Shown here piece after piece: positions 6,552 to 12,322 of a stretch of DNA of 12,322 nt. Each line of letters opens with the position of its first letter. Within the stretch, counting starts at the first letter, position 1. Location: positions 1-12,322 of the forward strand of contig JABFWJ010000052.1 in NCBI GenBank assembly GCA_013362295.1, read 5' to 3'. The position numbers were made by a program, and so were the translations under genes. This DNA comes from Thermoleophilia bacterium (lineage in GTDB: Bacteria; Actinomycetota; Thermoleophilia; Gaiellales; Gaiellaceae). The notes beneath the pieces were generated by a model, which was not told where the DNA came from, ran no database searches, and saw only the letters and a program-made list of their open reading frames with translations.

Positions 6552-8338
6552 CAGAGCTGCGGCGGCCCGGTGACGGGCTCGAGCTCGAACAGGAGCTGTC
6601 CGTATTCCACGGGCTCGCCGTTGCCGACGTGGATCGTCCGTACGACCGCTTCGATCTCGGTCTTCACCTCGTTCATCAGCTTCATGGCCTCGAGGATGCA
6701 CAGCGTCTGCCCGGCCGCGACCGCGTCGCCCTCCACGACGAAGGGCGCCGCGCCGGGCGCGGGTGCGCGGTAGAACGTCCCGACCATCGGGCTCTCGACG
6801 CGCACCATGCTGTCGTCGCGCGGCGCGACCGGCGCGAGGTCGGTCTCCGCGGGCAGCACCGCGGCCGGCGGCGGCGTGTAGGTCTGCTCCGGCGTGCGCC
6901 GGACGCTCACCCGCGTGCCGTCTTCCTCGATCGTGATCTCGCCGATGCCGGTCTCCTGGACGATGCGCACGACCTCGCGGATGCGCTCGGCCCGCGCGCG
7001 GTCGACGCCGCCGGAGGCCAGCGTCTCCTCGCCGCCCGCGCGGTCCCGGATCGACTTGAGAAGCGGCTCGGCCTCCTCGCCAAAGAGCGCGAGCAGGAGC
7101 AGCTCCTCCTCCGACGAGGCGATGCCCTCTGCCTCCTCGCGCAGCTGGTCGAGGTCGACCGGCACCGGGTCCTCGTGGCCGTTCTCGAACAGCTCAGCCG
7201 CGCGGGTCAGCGCCGGGTCGACGGGCGCGGGCGTGCGGCCGAAGCGTCCTTCGACCAGGTCGCGGAGCTCGTCCACCATCGTCGAGTAGCGGTTCGCGGT
7301 CAGCACGTTGAGGAGCGCCTGCGACGCCACGACCTGCCCGATCGGAGCCGCGAGCGGCGGCGAGCCGACCTCGGCGCGCACCTTGTCGACCTCCTCGAGG
7401 ACCTCGTCGAGCCGGTCGTCCGCGGCCTGCCCGCGCAGCTGCACGTCCAGCGCCGCGACGAGGCCGACCGGCAGCTTCCGCTGCGCCGCCCGTACCGCGA
7501 TCCGCGGCGGGACCGGCGCGACGGGCTCGTCGCCGATGTGCTCGTCGACGAGGTCGGCGGCCGCCCACAGCCGGTCGAGGTCGATCCCCGTCGCGAGGCC
7601 CAGCCCACCGAGCGCCTGCGCTGCCGCTTCGGCGGACACGCGGTGCATCGTGAGCGCGACCGGGTAGACCGCGACAGCGATCACGTCGGCACCCGCGCGC
7701 GCCGCCTCGAGCGCGGCGGCGAGCGCATTCCCGGCGGCGCCCTGTGCGTAGAGGCCGACGGGGAGCCCGGACACCTCCCGCAGCTCCGCCACCAGCTCGC
7801 TCGCGCGATGCGGCTGGAGGACGGCGGCGGGGTCGTTGAGCAGGATGCGGGCGGCGCCGAGCTCCGGCAGCCGCCGCGCGGCGTCGACGAGCGCTTCGTG
7901 CCGGCCGCTCCCGTAGAGCAGGCCCGCTTCGAACTCGGCGCCCGACTCGACGATTGCCTCGCCGGCCTCGCGCAGGTTGTCGACGTCATTCAGCGGATCG
8001 TGCAGCCGGAAGACGTCGATGCCGCTCTGCGCCGCGCTCGCGATGAAGCGGCGCGCGAAGTCGCCGCCGACGGGGCGCGAGCCGACGAGGAAGCGCCCGC
8101 GCAGCGCGAGCGCGAGCGGCGTCGACGTGCGCGCCTTCAGCGCGCGGATCCGCTCCCACGGGCTCTCGACGCCCCGGCGCACTGCCGAGTCGAAGACCCC
8201 GCCGCCCGAGACCTCGAGGTACGCAAACCCGGCGCCGTCGAGGAGCTCGGCAAGGCGGAGCACGTCCGCCGTCGGCATCAGGCCGGCGAGCGGCTCCTGA
8301 CTGAGGACGCGGATCGTCGTGTCGACGAGGCGCGGCAT
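6551..8338 (-). CDS. accB: AccB-type biotin carboxyl carrier protein with an N-terminal degenerate OadA/PycB-like carboxyltransferase
   Basis: This is a 595-residue protein with three parts. Residues 1-260 resemble the TIM-barrel carboxyltransferase of pyruvate carboxylase and oxaloacetate decarboxylase: VDTTIR, GGGVFDSAVRR, ESPWERIRALK, GIDVFRLHDPLNDVDNLREA. Residues 280-430 match the following PYC/OADA domain (PPLAAPIGQVVASQALLNVL; SSEEELLLLALFGEEAEPLL). Residues 450-590 are an AccB-type carrier. This has the IREVVRIVQETGIGEI start, the SPMVGTFYRAPAPGAAPFV thumb loop found in acetyl-CoA carboxylase BCCPs, and the biotinyl site EAMKLMN with K553 (codon 6682-6680). All four metal-ligand positions of the barrel are changed: the Asp after DTT-R is V11, the carbamylated Lys is N168, and the HxH pair is Y197/Q199. 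The barrel is therefore probably non-catalytic. The ATG has GGAG and AAGG upstream. The efp-accB-accC context supports a role in malonyl-CoA synthesis; what the dead barrel does is unknown. Confidence 0.9.
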   Translation of the reverse strand: MPRLVDTTIRVLSQEPLAGLMPTADVLRLAELLDGAGFAYLEVSGGGVFDSAVRRGVESPWERIRALKARTSTPLALALRGRFLVGSRPVGGDFARRFIASAAQSGIDVFRLHDPLNDVDNLREAGEAIVESGAEFEAGLLYGSGRHEALVDAARRLPELGAARILLNDPAAVLQPHRASELVAELREVSGLPVGLYAQGAAGNALAAALEAARAGADVIAVAVYPVALTMHRVSAEAAAQALGGLGLATGIDLDRLWAAADLVDEHIGDEPVAPVPPRIAVRAAQRKLPVGLVAALDVQLRGQAADDRLDEVLEEVDKVRAEVGSPPLAAPIGQVVASQALLNVLTANRYSTMVDELRDLVEGRFGRTPAPVDPALTRAAELFENGHEDPVPVDLDQLREEAEGIASSEEELLLLALFGEEAEPLLKSIRDRAGGEETLASGGVDRARAERIREVVRIVQETGIGEITIEEDGTRVSVRRTPEQTYTPPPAAVLPAETDLAPVAPRDDSMVRVESPMVGTFYRAPAPGAAPFVVEGDAVAAGQTLCILEAMKLMNEVKTEIEAVVRTIHVGNGEPVEYGQLLFELEPVTGPPQL

Positions 8339-8353
8339 GGCTCCGGACCTTAT

Positions 8354-8920
8354 CTACGCCCGCTGGATGTAGCGCTTCTCGCGCGGATCGAGCTTGATCC
8401 TGTCGCCGACGTTGACGAAGAGCGGCACCTGGATCACGGCCCCGGTCTCGAGCGTCGCCGGCTTCGTCACGTTGCTGACGGTGTCGCCCTTCACGCCCGG
8501 CTCCGTGTCGGTCACCTCGAGGACGACCGCGGCGGGCAGGTCGACGCCCGACGGGTTCCCGCCGACGAACATCACCTGCACGGACGACGACGGCTGCATG
8601 AACGGCAGCTCGTCCTCGAGCAGCCCGTGCGGCAGCGAGAGCTGCTCGTAGGTCGCCTCGTCCATGAACACGACCTCGTCGCCGGAGTCGTAGAGGTACT
8701 GCATGTTCTTCTGCTCGGTGCGCACGCGGGGGAATTTCTCGCCGGCGCGAAAGGTCTTGTCGACCACCGACCCGCTCGTCAGCGACTTCAGCTTCGTGCG
8801 CACGAACGCGCCACCCTTGCCGGGTTTCACGTGCTGGAACTCGACGATCCGCCACGTCTGCCCGTCGAGCTCGATGTGCATCCCGTTGCGGAACTGGTTG
8901 GTGGAGACGACTTCTGCCAT
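8354..8920 (-). CDS. efp: Translation elongation factor P
   Basis: EF-P binds between the P and E sites and rescues ribosomes stalled at proline runs. The 188-residue protein has the three-domain family length. The KOW-like domain I runs to about residue 65 with the loop VKPGKGGAF (31-39). K35 aligns with the modified Lys34 of E. coli EF-P. The OB domain II includes 'YLYDSGDEVVFMDEATYEQ', and the C-terminal OB domain includes 'DTVSNVTKPATLETGAVIQVPLFVNVGDRI'. ATG 8920 is preferred to one at 8941 because MAEVVSTNQFRNG is the usual start. There is no clear Shine-Dalgarno. The gene is 15 bases upstream of the accB fusion. No epmA/epmB or ymfI-type modification gene is in the window, so the modification type cannot be inferred. 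Confidence 0.96.
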   Translation of the reverse strand: MAEVVSTNQFRNGMHIELDGQTWRIVEFQHVKPGKGGAFVRTKLKSLTSGSVVDKTFRAGEKFPRVRTEQKNMQYLYDSGDEVVFMDEATYEQLSLPHGLLEDELPFMQPSSSVQVMFVGGNPSGVDLPAAVVLEVTDTEPGVKGDTVSNVTKPATLETGAVIQVPLFVNVGDRIKLDPREKRYIQRA

Positions 8921-8942
8921 CGGCGCAGGAGGGTACCCCAAC

Positions 8943-8975
8943 CGAATCTGATTCGGCGCAGCCGAACCAAATTCG
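8943..8975. repeat. Palindromic repeat, copy 1 (REP-like hairpin)
   Basis: The arms AATCTGATTCGGC (8945-8957) and GCCGAACCAAATT (8961-8973) pair around a GCA loop with two mismatches. Two more pairs at the base (8943-8944 with 8974-8975) extend the stem. The whole arm is similar in sequence to the second hairpin at 9000-9028, read on the other strand, so the two are copies of one element in inverted orientation. Confidence 0.75.
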
Positions 8976-8999
8976 AGCCTTTCGAAGGTCGAAGAGCTT

Positions 9000-9028
9000 C
9001 AATCTGGTTCGCTTCGCGAATCAGATTG
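9000..9028. repeat. Palindromic repeat, copy 2 (inverted relative to copy 1)
   Basis: The arms AATCTGGTTCGC (9001-9012) and GCGAATCAGATT (9016-9027) pair around a TTC loop with one non-Watson-Crick position (G:T), closed by C9000-G9028. Read on the minus strand it begins two bases after the peptidase TAA stop (9033-9031). It shares the core AACC-(G/C)-AATCTGATTC with copy 1. The pair forms a larger inverted repeat spanning 8940-9032. Confidence 0.78.
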
Positions 9029-9030
9029 GG

Positions 9031-10071
9031 TTAGCGGACCTCGATCAGCTCCTTCGGGAACGAGGTCAAGAGCTCGACGCCGTCCTCGCGGACGACTGCG
9101 AGGTCTTCGATGCGGCAGCCGCCGACGCCCGGCAGGTAGATGCCGGGCTCGATCGTCACGACGTGGCCGGGCTGCAGCGTGTCCGTCGACTCCGTCGAGA
9201 GCCGCGGCGCCTCGTGGACCATCAGGCCGACACCGTGGCCGAGGCCGTGGCCGAAGCTCGCGCCGAAGCCGGCGTCTGTGATCGGGTCGCGGGCGATCGC
9301 GTCCGCGTCGACACCGGTCATGCCGGCCTTGACGCTCGCGCACGCTCGCTTCTGCGCCTCGAGGCAGACGTCGAACGCGCGCCGCAGCTCGTTCGGCAGG
9401 CCGCCGGTCGAGACGGTGCGCGTGCAATCGCTGCAGTAGCCGTCGACGCGCACGCCCCAGTCGACGGTGACGAGCGTCCCGCGGTCGACGATCCGCTCCG
9501 ACGGATGTGCGTGCGGCAGGGCGCCGTTCGGGCCCGAAGCGACGATCGTGTCGAACGACAGATCGTCCGCACCGTGCGCGTGCAGCAGCTCGCGCAGGCG
9601 CCACGCGATCTCCTTCTCGCTCCGCCCGATGAACGTCTCCGCGGTGAGCGCCTCGAAGCCGCGGTCGGCAATGCGGGCAGCCTTGCGCAGCTTCGCGATC
9701 TCTTCCTCCTCCTTGACGGCCCGGATGCCGTCGACGAGGCCGTGGGTCGGCACGAGCTTCGCTCGGCCGGCGCTCAGGCGCTCCCACTCGACGTACGGGA
9801 GCACGTCGGCCTCGAACTGCACGCGCCCCTTCAGGCGTTCGCCGAGGTCGGCCATCATCGTGCGCTTCGTCAGCTCCACCTCCACGTCGGAGACCTCGCG
9901 CGCAGCCTCGACGTAGCGGAAGTCGGTGTAGAGCGTCGCCCCGCCGCCCGGCTGGACGAGCAGTGCGGCGTTCGAGCTCTCGAACCCGGTGAGATAGAAG
10001 ACGTTCGTCAGGTCGGTGACGAGGAGCGGCGCGTCGAGTTGCGTGCTCAACGCGTTCAGCCGTTTGCTCAT
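9031..10071 (-). CDS. M24B family Xaa-Pro aminopeptidase / proline dipeptidase
   Basis: This cytosolic metallopeptidase cleaves bonds next to proline. The 346-residue protein has the two-domain layout of the M24B family: an N-terminal creatinase-like domain (1-120, with VTDLTNVFYLTGFESSNAALLV) and a C-terminal pita-bread catalytic domain. All five metal ligands are visible: D204 (VDWG), D215 (YCSDCTRT), H279 (GLGHGVGLMVHE), E308 (TIEPGIYLPG) and E322 (CRIEDLAVV). H286 is the expected catalytic histidine. ATG 10071 forms an ATGA overlap with the aroQ stop and has a purine-rich GGGGGAAGA just upstream. The aroQ-pepQ-efp order is shared by many Gram-positive genomes. I cannot separate aminopeptidase (PepP) from dipeptidase (PepQ) specificity; the length favours the short YqhT/PepQ-like group. 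Confidence 0.93.
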   Translation of the reverse strand: MSKRLNALSTQLDAPLLVTDLTNVFYLTGFESSNAALLVQPGGGATLYTDFRYVEAAREVSDVEVELTKRTMMADLGERLKGRVQFEADVLPYVEWERLSAGRAKLVPTHGLVDGIRAVKEEEEIAKLRKAARIADRGFEALTAETFIGRSEKEIAWRLRELLHAHGADDLSFDTIVASGPNGALPHAHPSERIVDRGTLVTVDWGVRVDGYCSDCTRTVSTGGLPNELRRAFDVCLEAQKRACASVKAGMTGVDADAIARDPITDAGFGASFGHGLGHGVGLMVHEAPRLSTESTDTLQPGHVVTIEPGIYLPGVGGCRIEDLAVVREDGVELLTSFPKELIEVR

Positions 10072-10502
10072 TCTTCCCCCGTTCCCGCGAGGTACTCGAG
10101 TGCCTCGCGATAGCCCTCAGGCCCCTTGCCGATCACCCGCCGCGACGCGAGATCGGCGACGACGCTGTGCCTGCGCCACTCCTCGCGCGATTCGATGTTG
10201 GAGAGGTGCACCTCGACGAACGGCACTGTCAGGAGCTCGAGCGCGTCGCGAATCGCGTAGCTGTAGTGGCTCCACGCGCCCGGGTTGACGATCAGGCCGT
10301 CGACGGTGTCGTATGCATCGTGGATCCAGTCGATGAATTCACCCTCGCTGTTCGACTGGCGGCAGCGCGCACTCAGGTCGAGCGCATGCGCCCATTCGTA
10401 GATGCGGCTCTCGAGCTCGTTGAGGCTCAGCCCGCCGTAGACACTCGGATCGCGGCGCGAGAGCGCGTCGAGGTTCGCGCCGTTGAGGACGAGGATCTGC
10501 AT
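10068..10502 (-). CDS. aroQ: Type II 3-dehydroquinate dehydratase
   Basis: This enzyme dehydrates 3-dehydroquinate to 3-dehydroshikimate, step three of the shikimate pathway. Type II enzymes are dodecamers of small flavodoxin-like subunits. The 144-residue protein has the family length and motifs. NGANLDALSRRDPSVYGG (7-24) supplies the active-site Arg and catalytic Y22. QSNSEGEFIDWIHDA (49-63) is close to the mycobacterial QSDSEAQLLDW form. NPGAWSHYSYAIRDAL (73-88) carries H79, and VEVHLSNIESREEWRRHS (96-113) carries the catalytic H99. The ATG at 10502 directly abuts the aroB TAA stop (TAAATG), and its own stop overlaps the peptidase start, so it is embedded in a coupled operon. NGAN replaces the commoner NGPN. 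AWSHYSY differs from AYTHTSV, but the key histidine is kept. Confidence 0.95.
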   Translation of the reverse strand: MQILVLNGANLDALSRRDPSVYGGLSLNELESRIYEWAHALDLSARCRQSNSEGEFIDWIHDAYDTVDGLIVNPGAWSHYSYAIRDALELLTVPFVEVHLSNIESREEWRRHSVVADLASRRVIGKGPEGYREALEYLAGTGEE

Positions 10503-11663
10503 TTACGAGACGATGAGCCTATCCAGGGCGGCTCGAACCTCGTCAGCGGGCCGCGCTTCGACGTACGGCCCGCCGTCGCCGAGCAGCACGAGGTTGATCG
10601 CGTCCCCCGTGCGCTTCTTGTCGCGCTGGAGCGCCTGCCAGGCACGCTCCCGGTCGACGCGCACCGGCTGCGGGTCGAGCGCACGCGTGACCTTCGCCGT
10701 GTCGCGCCCACTCAGGCGCAGCGCCGCGAGCAGGCCGAGCGCGACAGCCTCACCGTGCGGTAGGTCGAAGTCGGCCGCCGCCTCGAGCGCGTGCGCGAAC
10801 GTGTGGCCGAGGTTGAGCCACTGGCGAACGCCGCGGTCGTGCGGGTCGCGCAGGCACAACGCCGCCTTGTACGCCGCGGCACCGCGTACGTCGAGCGCGC
10901 GCCCGGCGAGCAACTCGGTCTTGATGCGCTCCGCTTCGCCCTGGCGCCACTCGCGGATCGGCAGCGTCGTCAGGAGCCCCTCGTCGATCACGACGCGCGC
11001 GGGCCAGTGGAACGCGCCGACGAGGTTCTTCCCCTGCGGGATGTCGATCGCCGTCTTGCCGCCGATACCCGCGTCGACCTGCCCCACGAGCGTGGTCGGC
11101 ACCGCGACCCAGGGGACCCCGCGCAGATACGTCGCGGCGGCGAACCCTGCTGTGTCCGTCAGCGCACCGCCGCCGAGCGCGACGATCGTGCCCGTCCGGT
11201 CGAGCGTGAGCTGCGACCACAGACGCTCGAGGACGCGCAGCTGCTTCGCGCTCTCGCCGGCGGGCAGGTCGTGCGTCGAGCGCAGGCGGTCGCCGAGCGC
11301 GGTCTGCGCCGCTGGTCCATGGATGCCCATCACGTTCGAGTCCGCGACGAGCGCGACGGGGCCGTCCCCCGGGACAAGCTCGCCGAGGCGCTCGAGCGCG
11401 CCGACCTCGTGATGGATGCCGGCCGCGGCGAGGATGATGCCGTCCGCGTCGCCGGCGACGGCGTCCGCGACGCCGCGGTAGAGCGGCTGCCGCTCGTCGT
11501 AGAGGCGGCGGAAGACGTCCTCGTCCTGGGCAAGCGGCCGGTCGGTCTCCTTCGCGCGCTCCCACGCGGTATCGACGTCGACGTCGACCAGCACCGTCAG
11601 TGCGCGCTCGCGCAACGTCGTCTGCACCTCCGGCGTCTTCACCGCCCCGCCGCCGAGTGCCAC
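10503..11663 (-). CDS. aroB: 3-Dehydroquinate synthase, C-terminal part of an AroK-AroB fusion (longest stop-free start: GTG 11663)
   Basis: Dehydroquinate synthase turns DAHP into 3-dehydroquinate using NAD and a divalent metal. Numbering here is from GTG 11663. Residues 1-70 are the back half of shikimate kinase: ALGGGAVKT, the DRPLAQ lid, and ERQPLYRGVADAVA. The synthase follows with the GESAK segment (136-140), ALGGGALTDTAGFAAATYLRG (162-182) and the VPTTLVGQVDAGIGGKT stretch (188-204). GKNLVGAFH (211-219) is next. Metal and active-site residues E245 and K248 (GEAERIK), H287 and H291 (NLGHTFAHALE) and H303 (LPHGEA) are kept. The segment between ERIK and YKAALCLRD is shortened. GTG 11663 falls mid-domain in the kinase and is only a computational start. 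The natural protein very probably began at ATG 11906, but a TAG at 11849-11847 blocks that frame. The synthase part itself looks intact. Confidence 0.88.
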   Translation of the reverse strand: MALGGGAVKTPEVQTTLRERALTVLVDVDVDTAWERAKETDRPLAQDEDVFRRLYDERQPLYRGVADAVAGDADGIILAAAGIHHEVGALERLGELVPGDGPVALVADSNVMGIHGPAAQTALGDRLRSTHDLPAGESAKQLRVLERLWSQLTLDRTGTIVALGGGALTDTAGFAAATYLRGVPWVAVPTTLVGQVDAGIGGKTAIDIPQGKNLVGAFHWPARVVIDEGLLTTLPIREWRQGEAERIKTELLAGRALDVRGAAAYKAALCLRDPHDRGVRQWLNLGHTFAHALEAAADFDLPHGEAVALGLLAALRLSGRDTAKVTRALDPQPVRVDRERAWQALQRDKKRTGDAINLVLLGDGGPYVEARPADEVRAALDRLIVS

Positions 11664-11906
11664 GACCGCGGGGGGTGACTGGCGGAACGTCTCACGCGCC
11701 AGCGATGCCTCCGCAACGCGGAACTCCGTCTCGCCGCGCTGGGCGAAGAACGCACCGATCGAGATCTGCGCCCGACCCTCGAGCAGCCGGTCCGCATCGA
11801 CGGCACGCCGCCCGATCCGCGCGGCGACCTCCTCCGCGCGCGACGTCTACCCCGCCCCCATGAACCCGATCAGGGCCAGGTGGCGGTCGAGGGCGTTCAA
11901 TGCCAT
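11664..11906 (-). pseudogene. aroK: Shikimate kinase N-terminal half of the AroK-AroB fusion, with in-frame TAG at the Walker A lysine
   Basis: Shikimate kinase phosphorylates shikimate with ATP. From ATG 11906 the frame reads MALNALDRHLALIGFMGAG, then TAG (11849-11847), then TSRAEEVAARIG and on without interruption into the synthase. The stop is codon 20, the position of the invariant P-loop lysine of GxxGxGK[T/S]. A single base separates TAG from AAG. Downstream kinase signatures are well kept: D37 and D39 of VDADRLLE, FAQRGETEFR with R63, and GGG at 85-87. No decay is visible elsewhere, which points to a recent mutation or a sequence error rather than an old pseudogene. The start overlaps the aroC stop by 10 bases. 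If read through, the fusion is 467 codons long and supplies two pathway steps. Confidence 0.85.
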
Positions 11907-12322
11907 TGAATCCGCTCGAGGTAGGCGGCATGGGCGGCGACGAAGTCGCCGACGGCATCGCCGCCGAACTTCTCCTTTGCGGCCGCCGCGAGCTCCCATG
12001 CGACCGCCGCCTCGGCGACGACGGCGAGCGCCTCGACCGCCGCGACGTCCGAGCGCTCGACGAGCGCGTTCGCGGGCTCGCCGGTCTGGAGGTCGACCGA
12101 CGCGAGCGGTTTCATCAACGTCGGCAGCGGCTTCATCGCGGCGCGCACGACGATCTCCTCGCCGTTCGAGATGCCCGCCTCGATCCCGCCCGCGTGGTTC
12201 GTGTCGCGCCGGCGATCGGTGCGGATCTCGTCGTGCGCCTGCGAGCCGCGCAGCGCGGCGAGGGCGAACCCGTCGCCGATCTCCACGCCCTTCACGGCCT
12301 GGATGCCCATCAACGCGAAGGC
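11897..12322 (-). CDS. aroC: Chorismate synthase, C-terminal part (5' end beyond the right edge)
   Basis: Chorismate synthase converts EPSP to chorismate using reduced FMN, the last common step to aromatic amino acids. The visible 141 codons carry strong family signatures: ALMGIQAVKGVEIGDGF near the left of the fragment, 'NHAGGIEAGISNGEEIVVRAAMKP' and 'PTLMKPLASVDLQTGEP'. The 'VERSDVAAVEALAVVAEAAVAWELA' helix precedes the C-terminus YLERIQWH. The frame continues to the last base of the window without a stop, so the gene is truncated by the window, not broken. Its TGA (11899-11897) lies inside the start of the aroK-aroB fusion, implying coupled translation. It is the most upstream visible gene of the array. 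Confidence 0.95.
   Translation of the reverse strand, partial: AFALMGIQAVKGVEIGDGFALAALRGSQAHDEIRTDRRRDTNHAGGIEAGISNGEEIVVRAAMKPLPTLMKPLASVDLQTGEPANALVERSDVAAVEALAVVAEAAVAWELAAAAKEKFGGDAVGDFVAAHAAYLERIQWH

Larger units (their letters stand above)
8921..9030. promoter_or_regulatory. Intergenic region between the Xaa-Pro peptidase and efp
   Basis: This 110-base gap is the longest gene-free stretch inside the array and is visibly AT-richer than its surroundings. It is mostly occupied by two related hairpins facing each other and a short CCTTTCGAAGG palindrome at 8978-8988. No T-tract follows the hairpins on the minus strand, so a classical intrinsic terminator is not supported. A promoter for efp-accB-accC-nusB could lie here, but no clear -10/-35 pair is seen. 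Confidence 0.45.

Noticed and set aside
6551..8338. Annotation as an active oxaloacetate decarboxylase alpha or pyruvate carboxylase subunit B
   Set aside because: Domain order and length fit, but the four metal-ligand positions are replaced, the carrier domain is AccB-type with a thumb loop, and the context is efp-accB-accC-nusB.
8940..9032. Intrinsic transcription terminator between the peptidase and efp
   Set aside because: Strong hairpins are present, but neither is followed by a T-rich tract on the minus strand, and the stems are not especially GC-rich at the base.
6629..9034. Plus-strand open frame of about 800 codons antisense to the accB fusion and efp
   Set aside because: The translation is repetitive Arg/Asp/Leu/Val text typical of antisense frames in GC-rich DNA. 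The minus-strand proteins have catalytic and family motifs.
11847..11849. TAG decoded as pyrrolysine
   Set aside because: Tempting because the residue should be lysine, but no pyl genes are visible in the window, and aroC and several neighbours are ordinary. A single-base change or sequence error is far simpler.

Overview
The window is a GC-rich bacterial chromosome segment. Fourteen of the fifteen protein-coding loci lie on the minus strand in a tightly packed, largely overlapping array. Read in transcription order (right to left) they are: aroC (5' end missing), a fused aroK-aroB, aroQ, an M24B Xaa-Pro peptidase, efp, an unusual accB, accC, nusB, a small xseB-like gene, a polyprenyl synthase, an MFS exporter, tlyA, nadK and recN (3' end missing). 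The aroC-aroK-aroB-aroQ-pepQ-efp-nusB and tlyA-nadK-recN orders are actinobacterial. The aroK-aroB fusion, accB-accC beside efp, and the very high GC suggest a deep-branching actinobacterium such as class Thermoleophilia. This placement is inference, not proof.

Layout: 1-575 is the RecN N-terminus. 632-1030 is a single plus-strand gene of the MmcQ/YjbR family, divergent from recN and convergent with nadK. 1046-2576 holds nadK and tlyA, which overlap. 2604-3839 is an MFS transporter sitting between tlyA and the prenyl synthase. 3868-5211 holds the prenyl synthase, the xseB-like gene and nusB, all overlapping. 5208-8338 is the biotin carboxylase / biotin carrier pair. 8354-8920 is efp. 8921-9030 is the only notable intergenic stretch and carries two related palindromes facing each other. 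9031-10502 holds the Xaa-Pro peptidase and type II dehydroquinase. 10503-11906 is the shikimate kinase-dehydroquinate synthase fusion. 11897-12322 is the C-terminal part of chorismate synthase.

The cluster joins the late shikimate pathway, translation factors (EF-P, NusB, TlyA), acetyl-CoA carboxylase subunits, isoprenoid chain elongation, NADP supply and DNA repair. Most junctions are start/stop overlaps or gaps under 30 bases, so long co-transcripts and translational coupling are likely.

Two observations stand out. First, the biotin carrier gene at 6551-8338 encodes about 440 extra N-terminal residues with the fold signature of the carboxyltransferase plus PYC/OADA domain of pyruvate carboxylase and oxaloacetate decarboxylase. 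All four metal-ligand positions, including the carbamylated lysine, are replaced, so it looks like a pseudo-carboxyltransferase fused to an AccB-type carrier. Second, the fused aroK-aroB frame is intact except for one TAG codon that falls exactly on the Walker A lysine of shikimate kinase.
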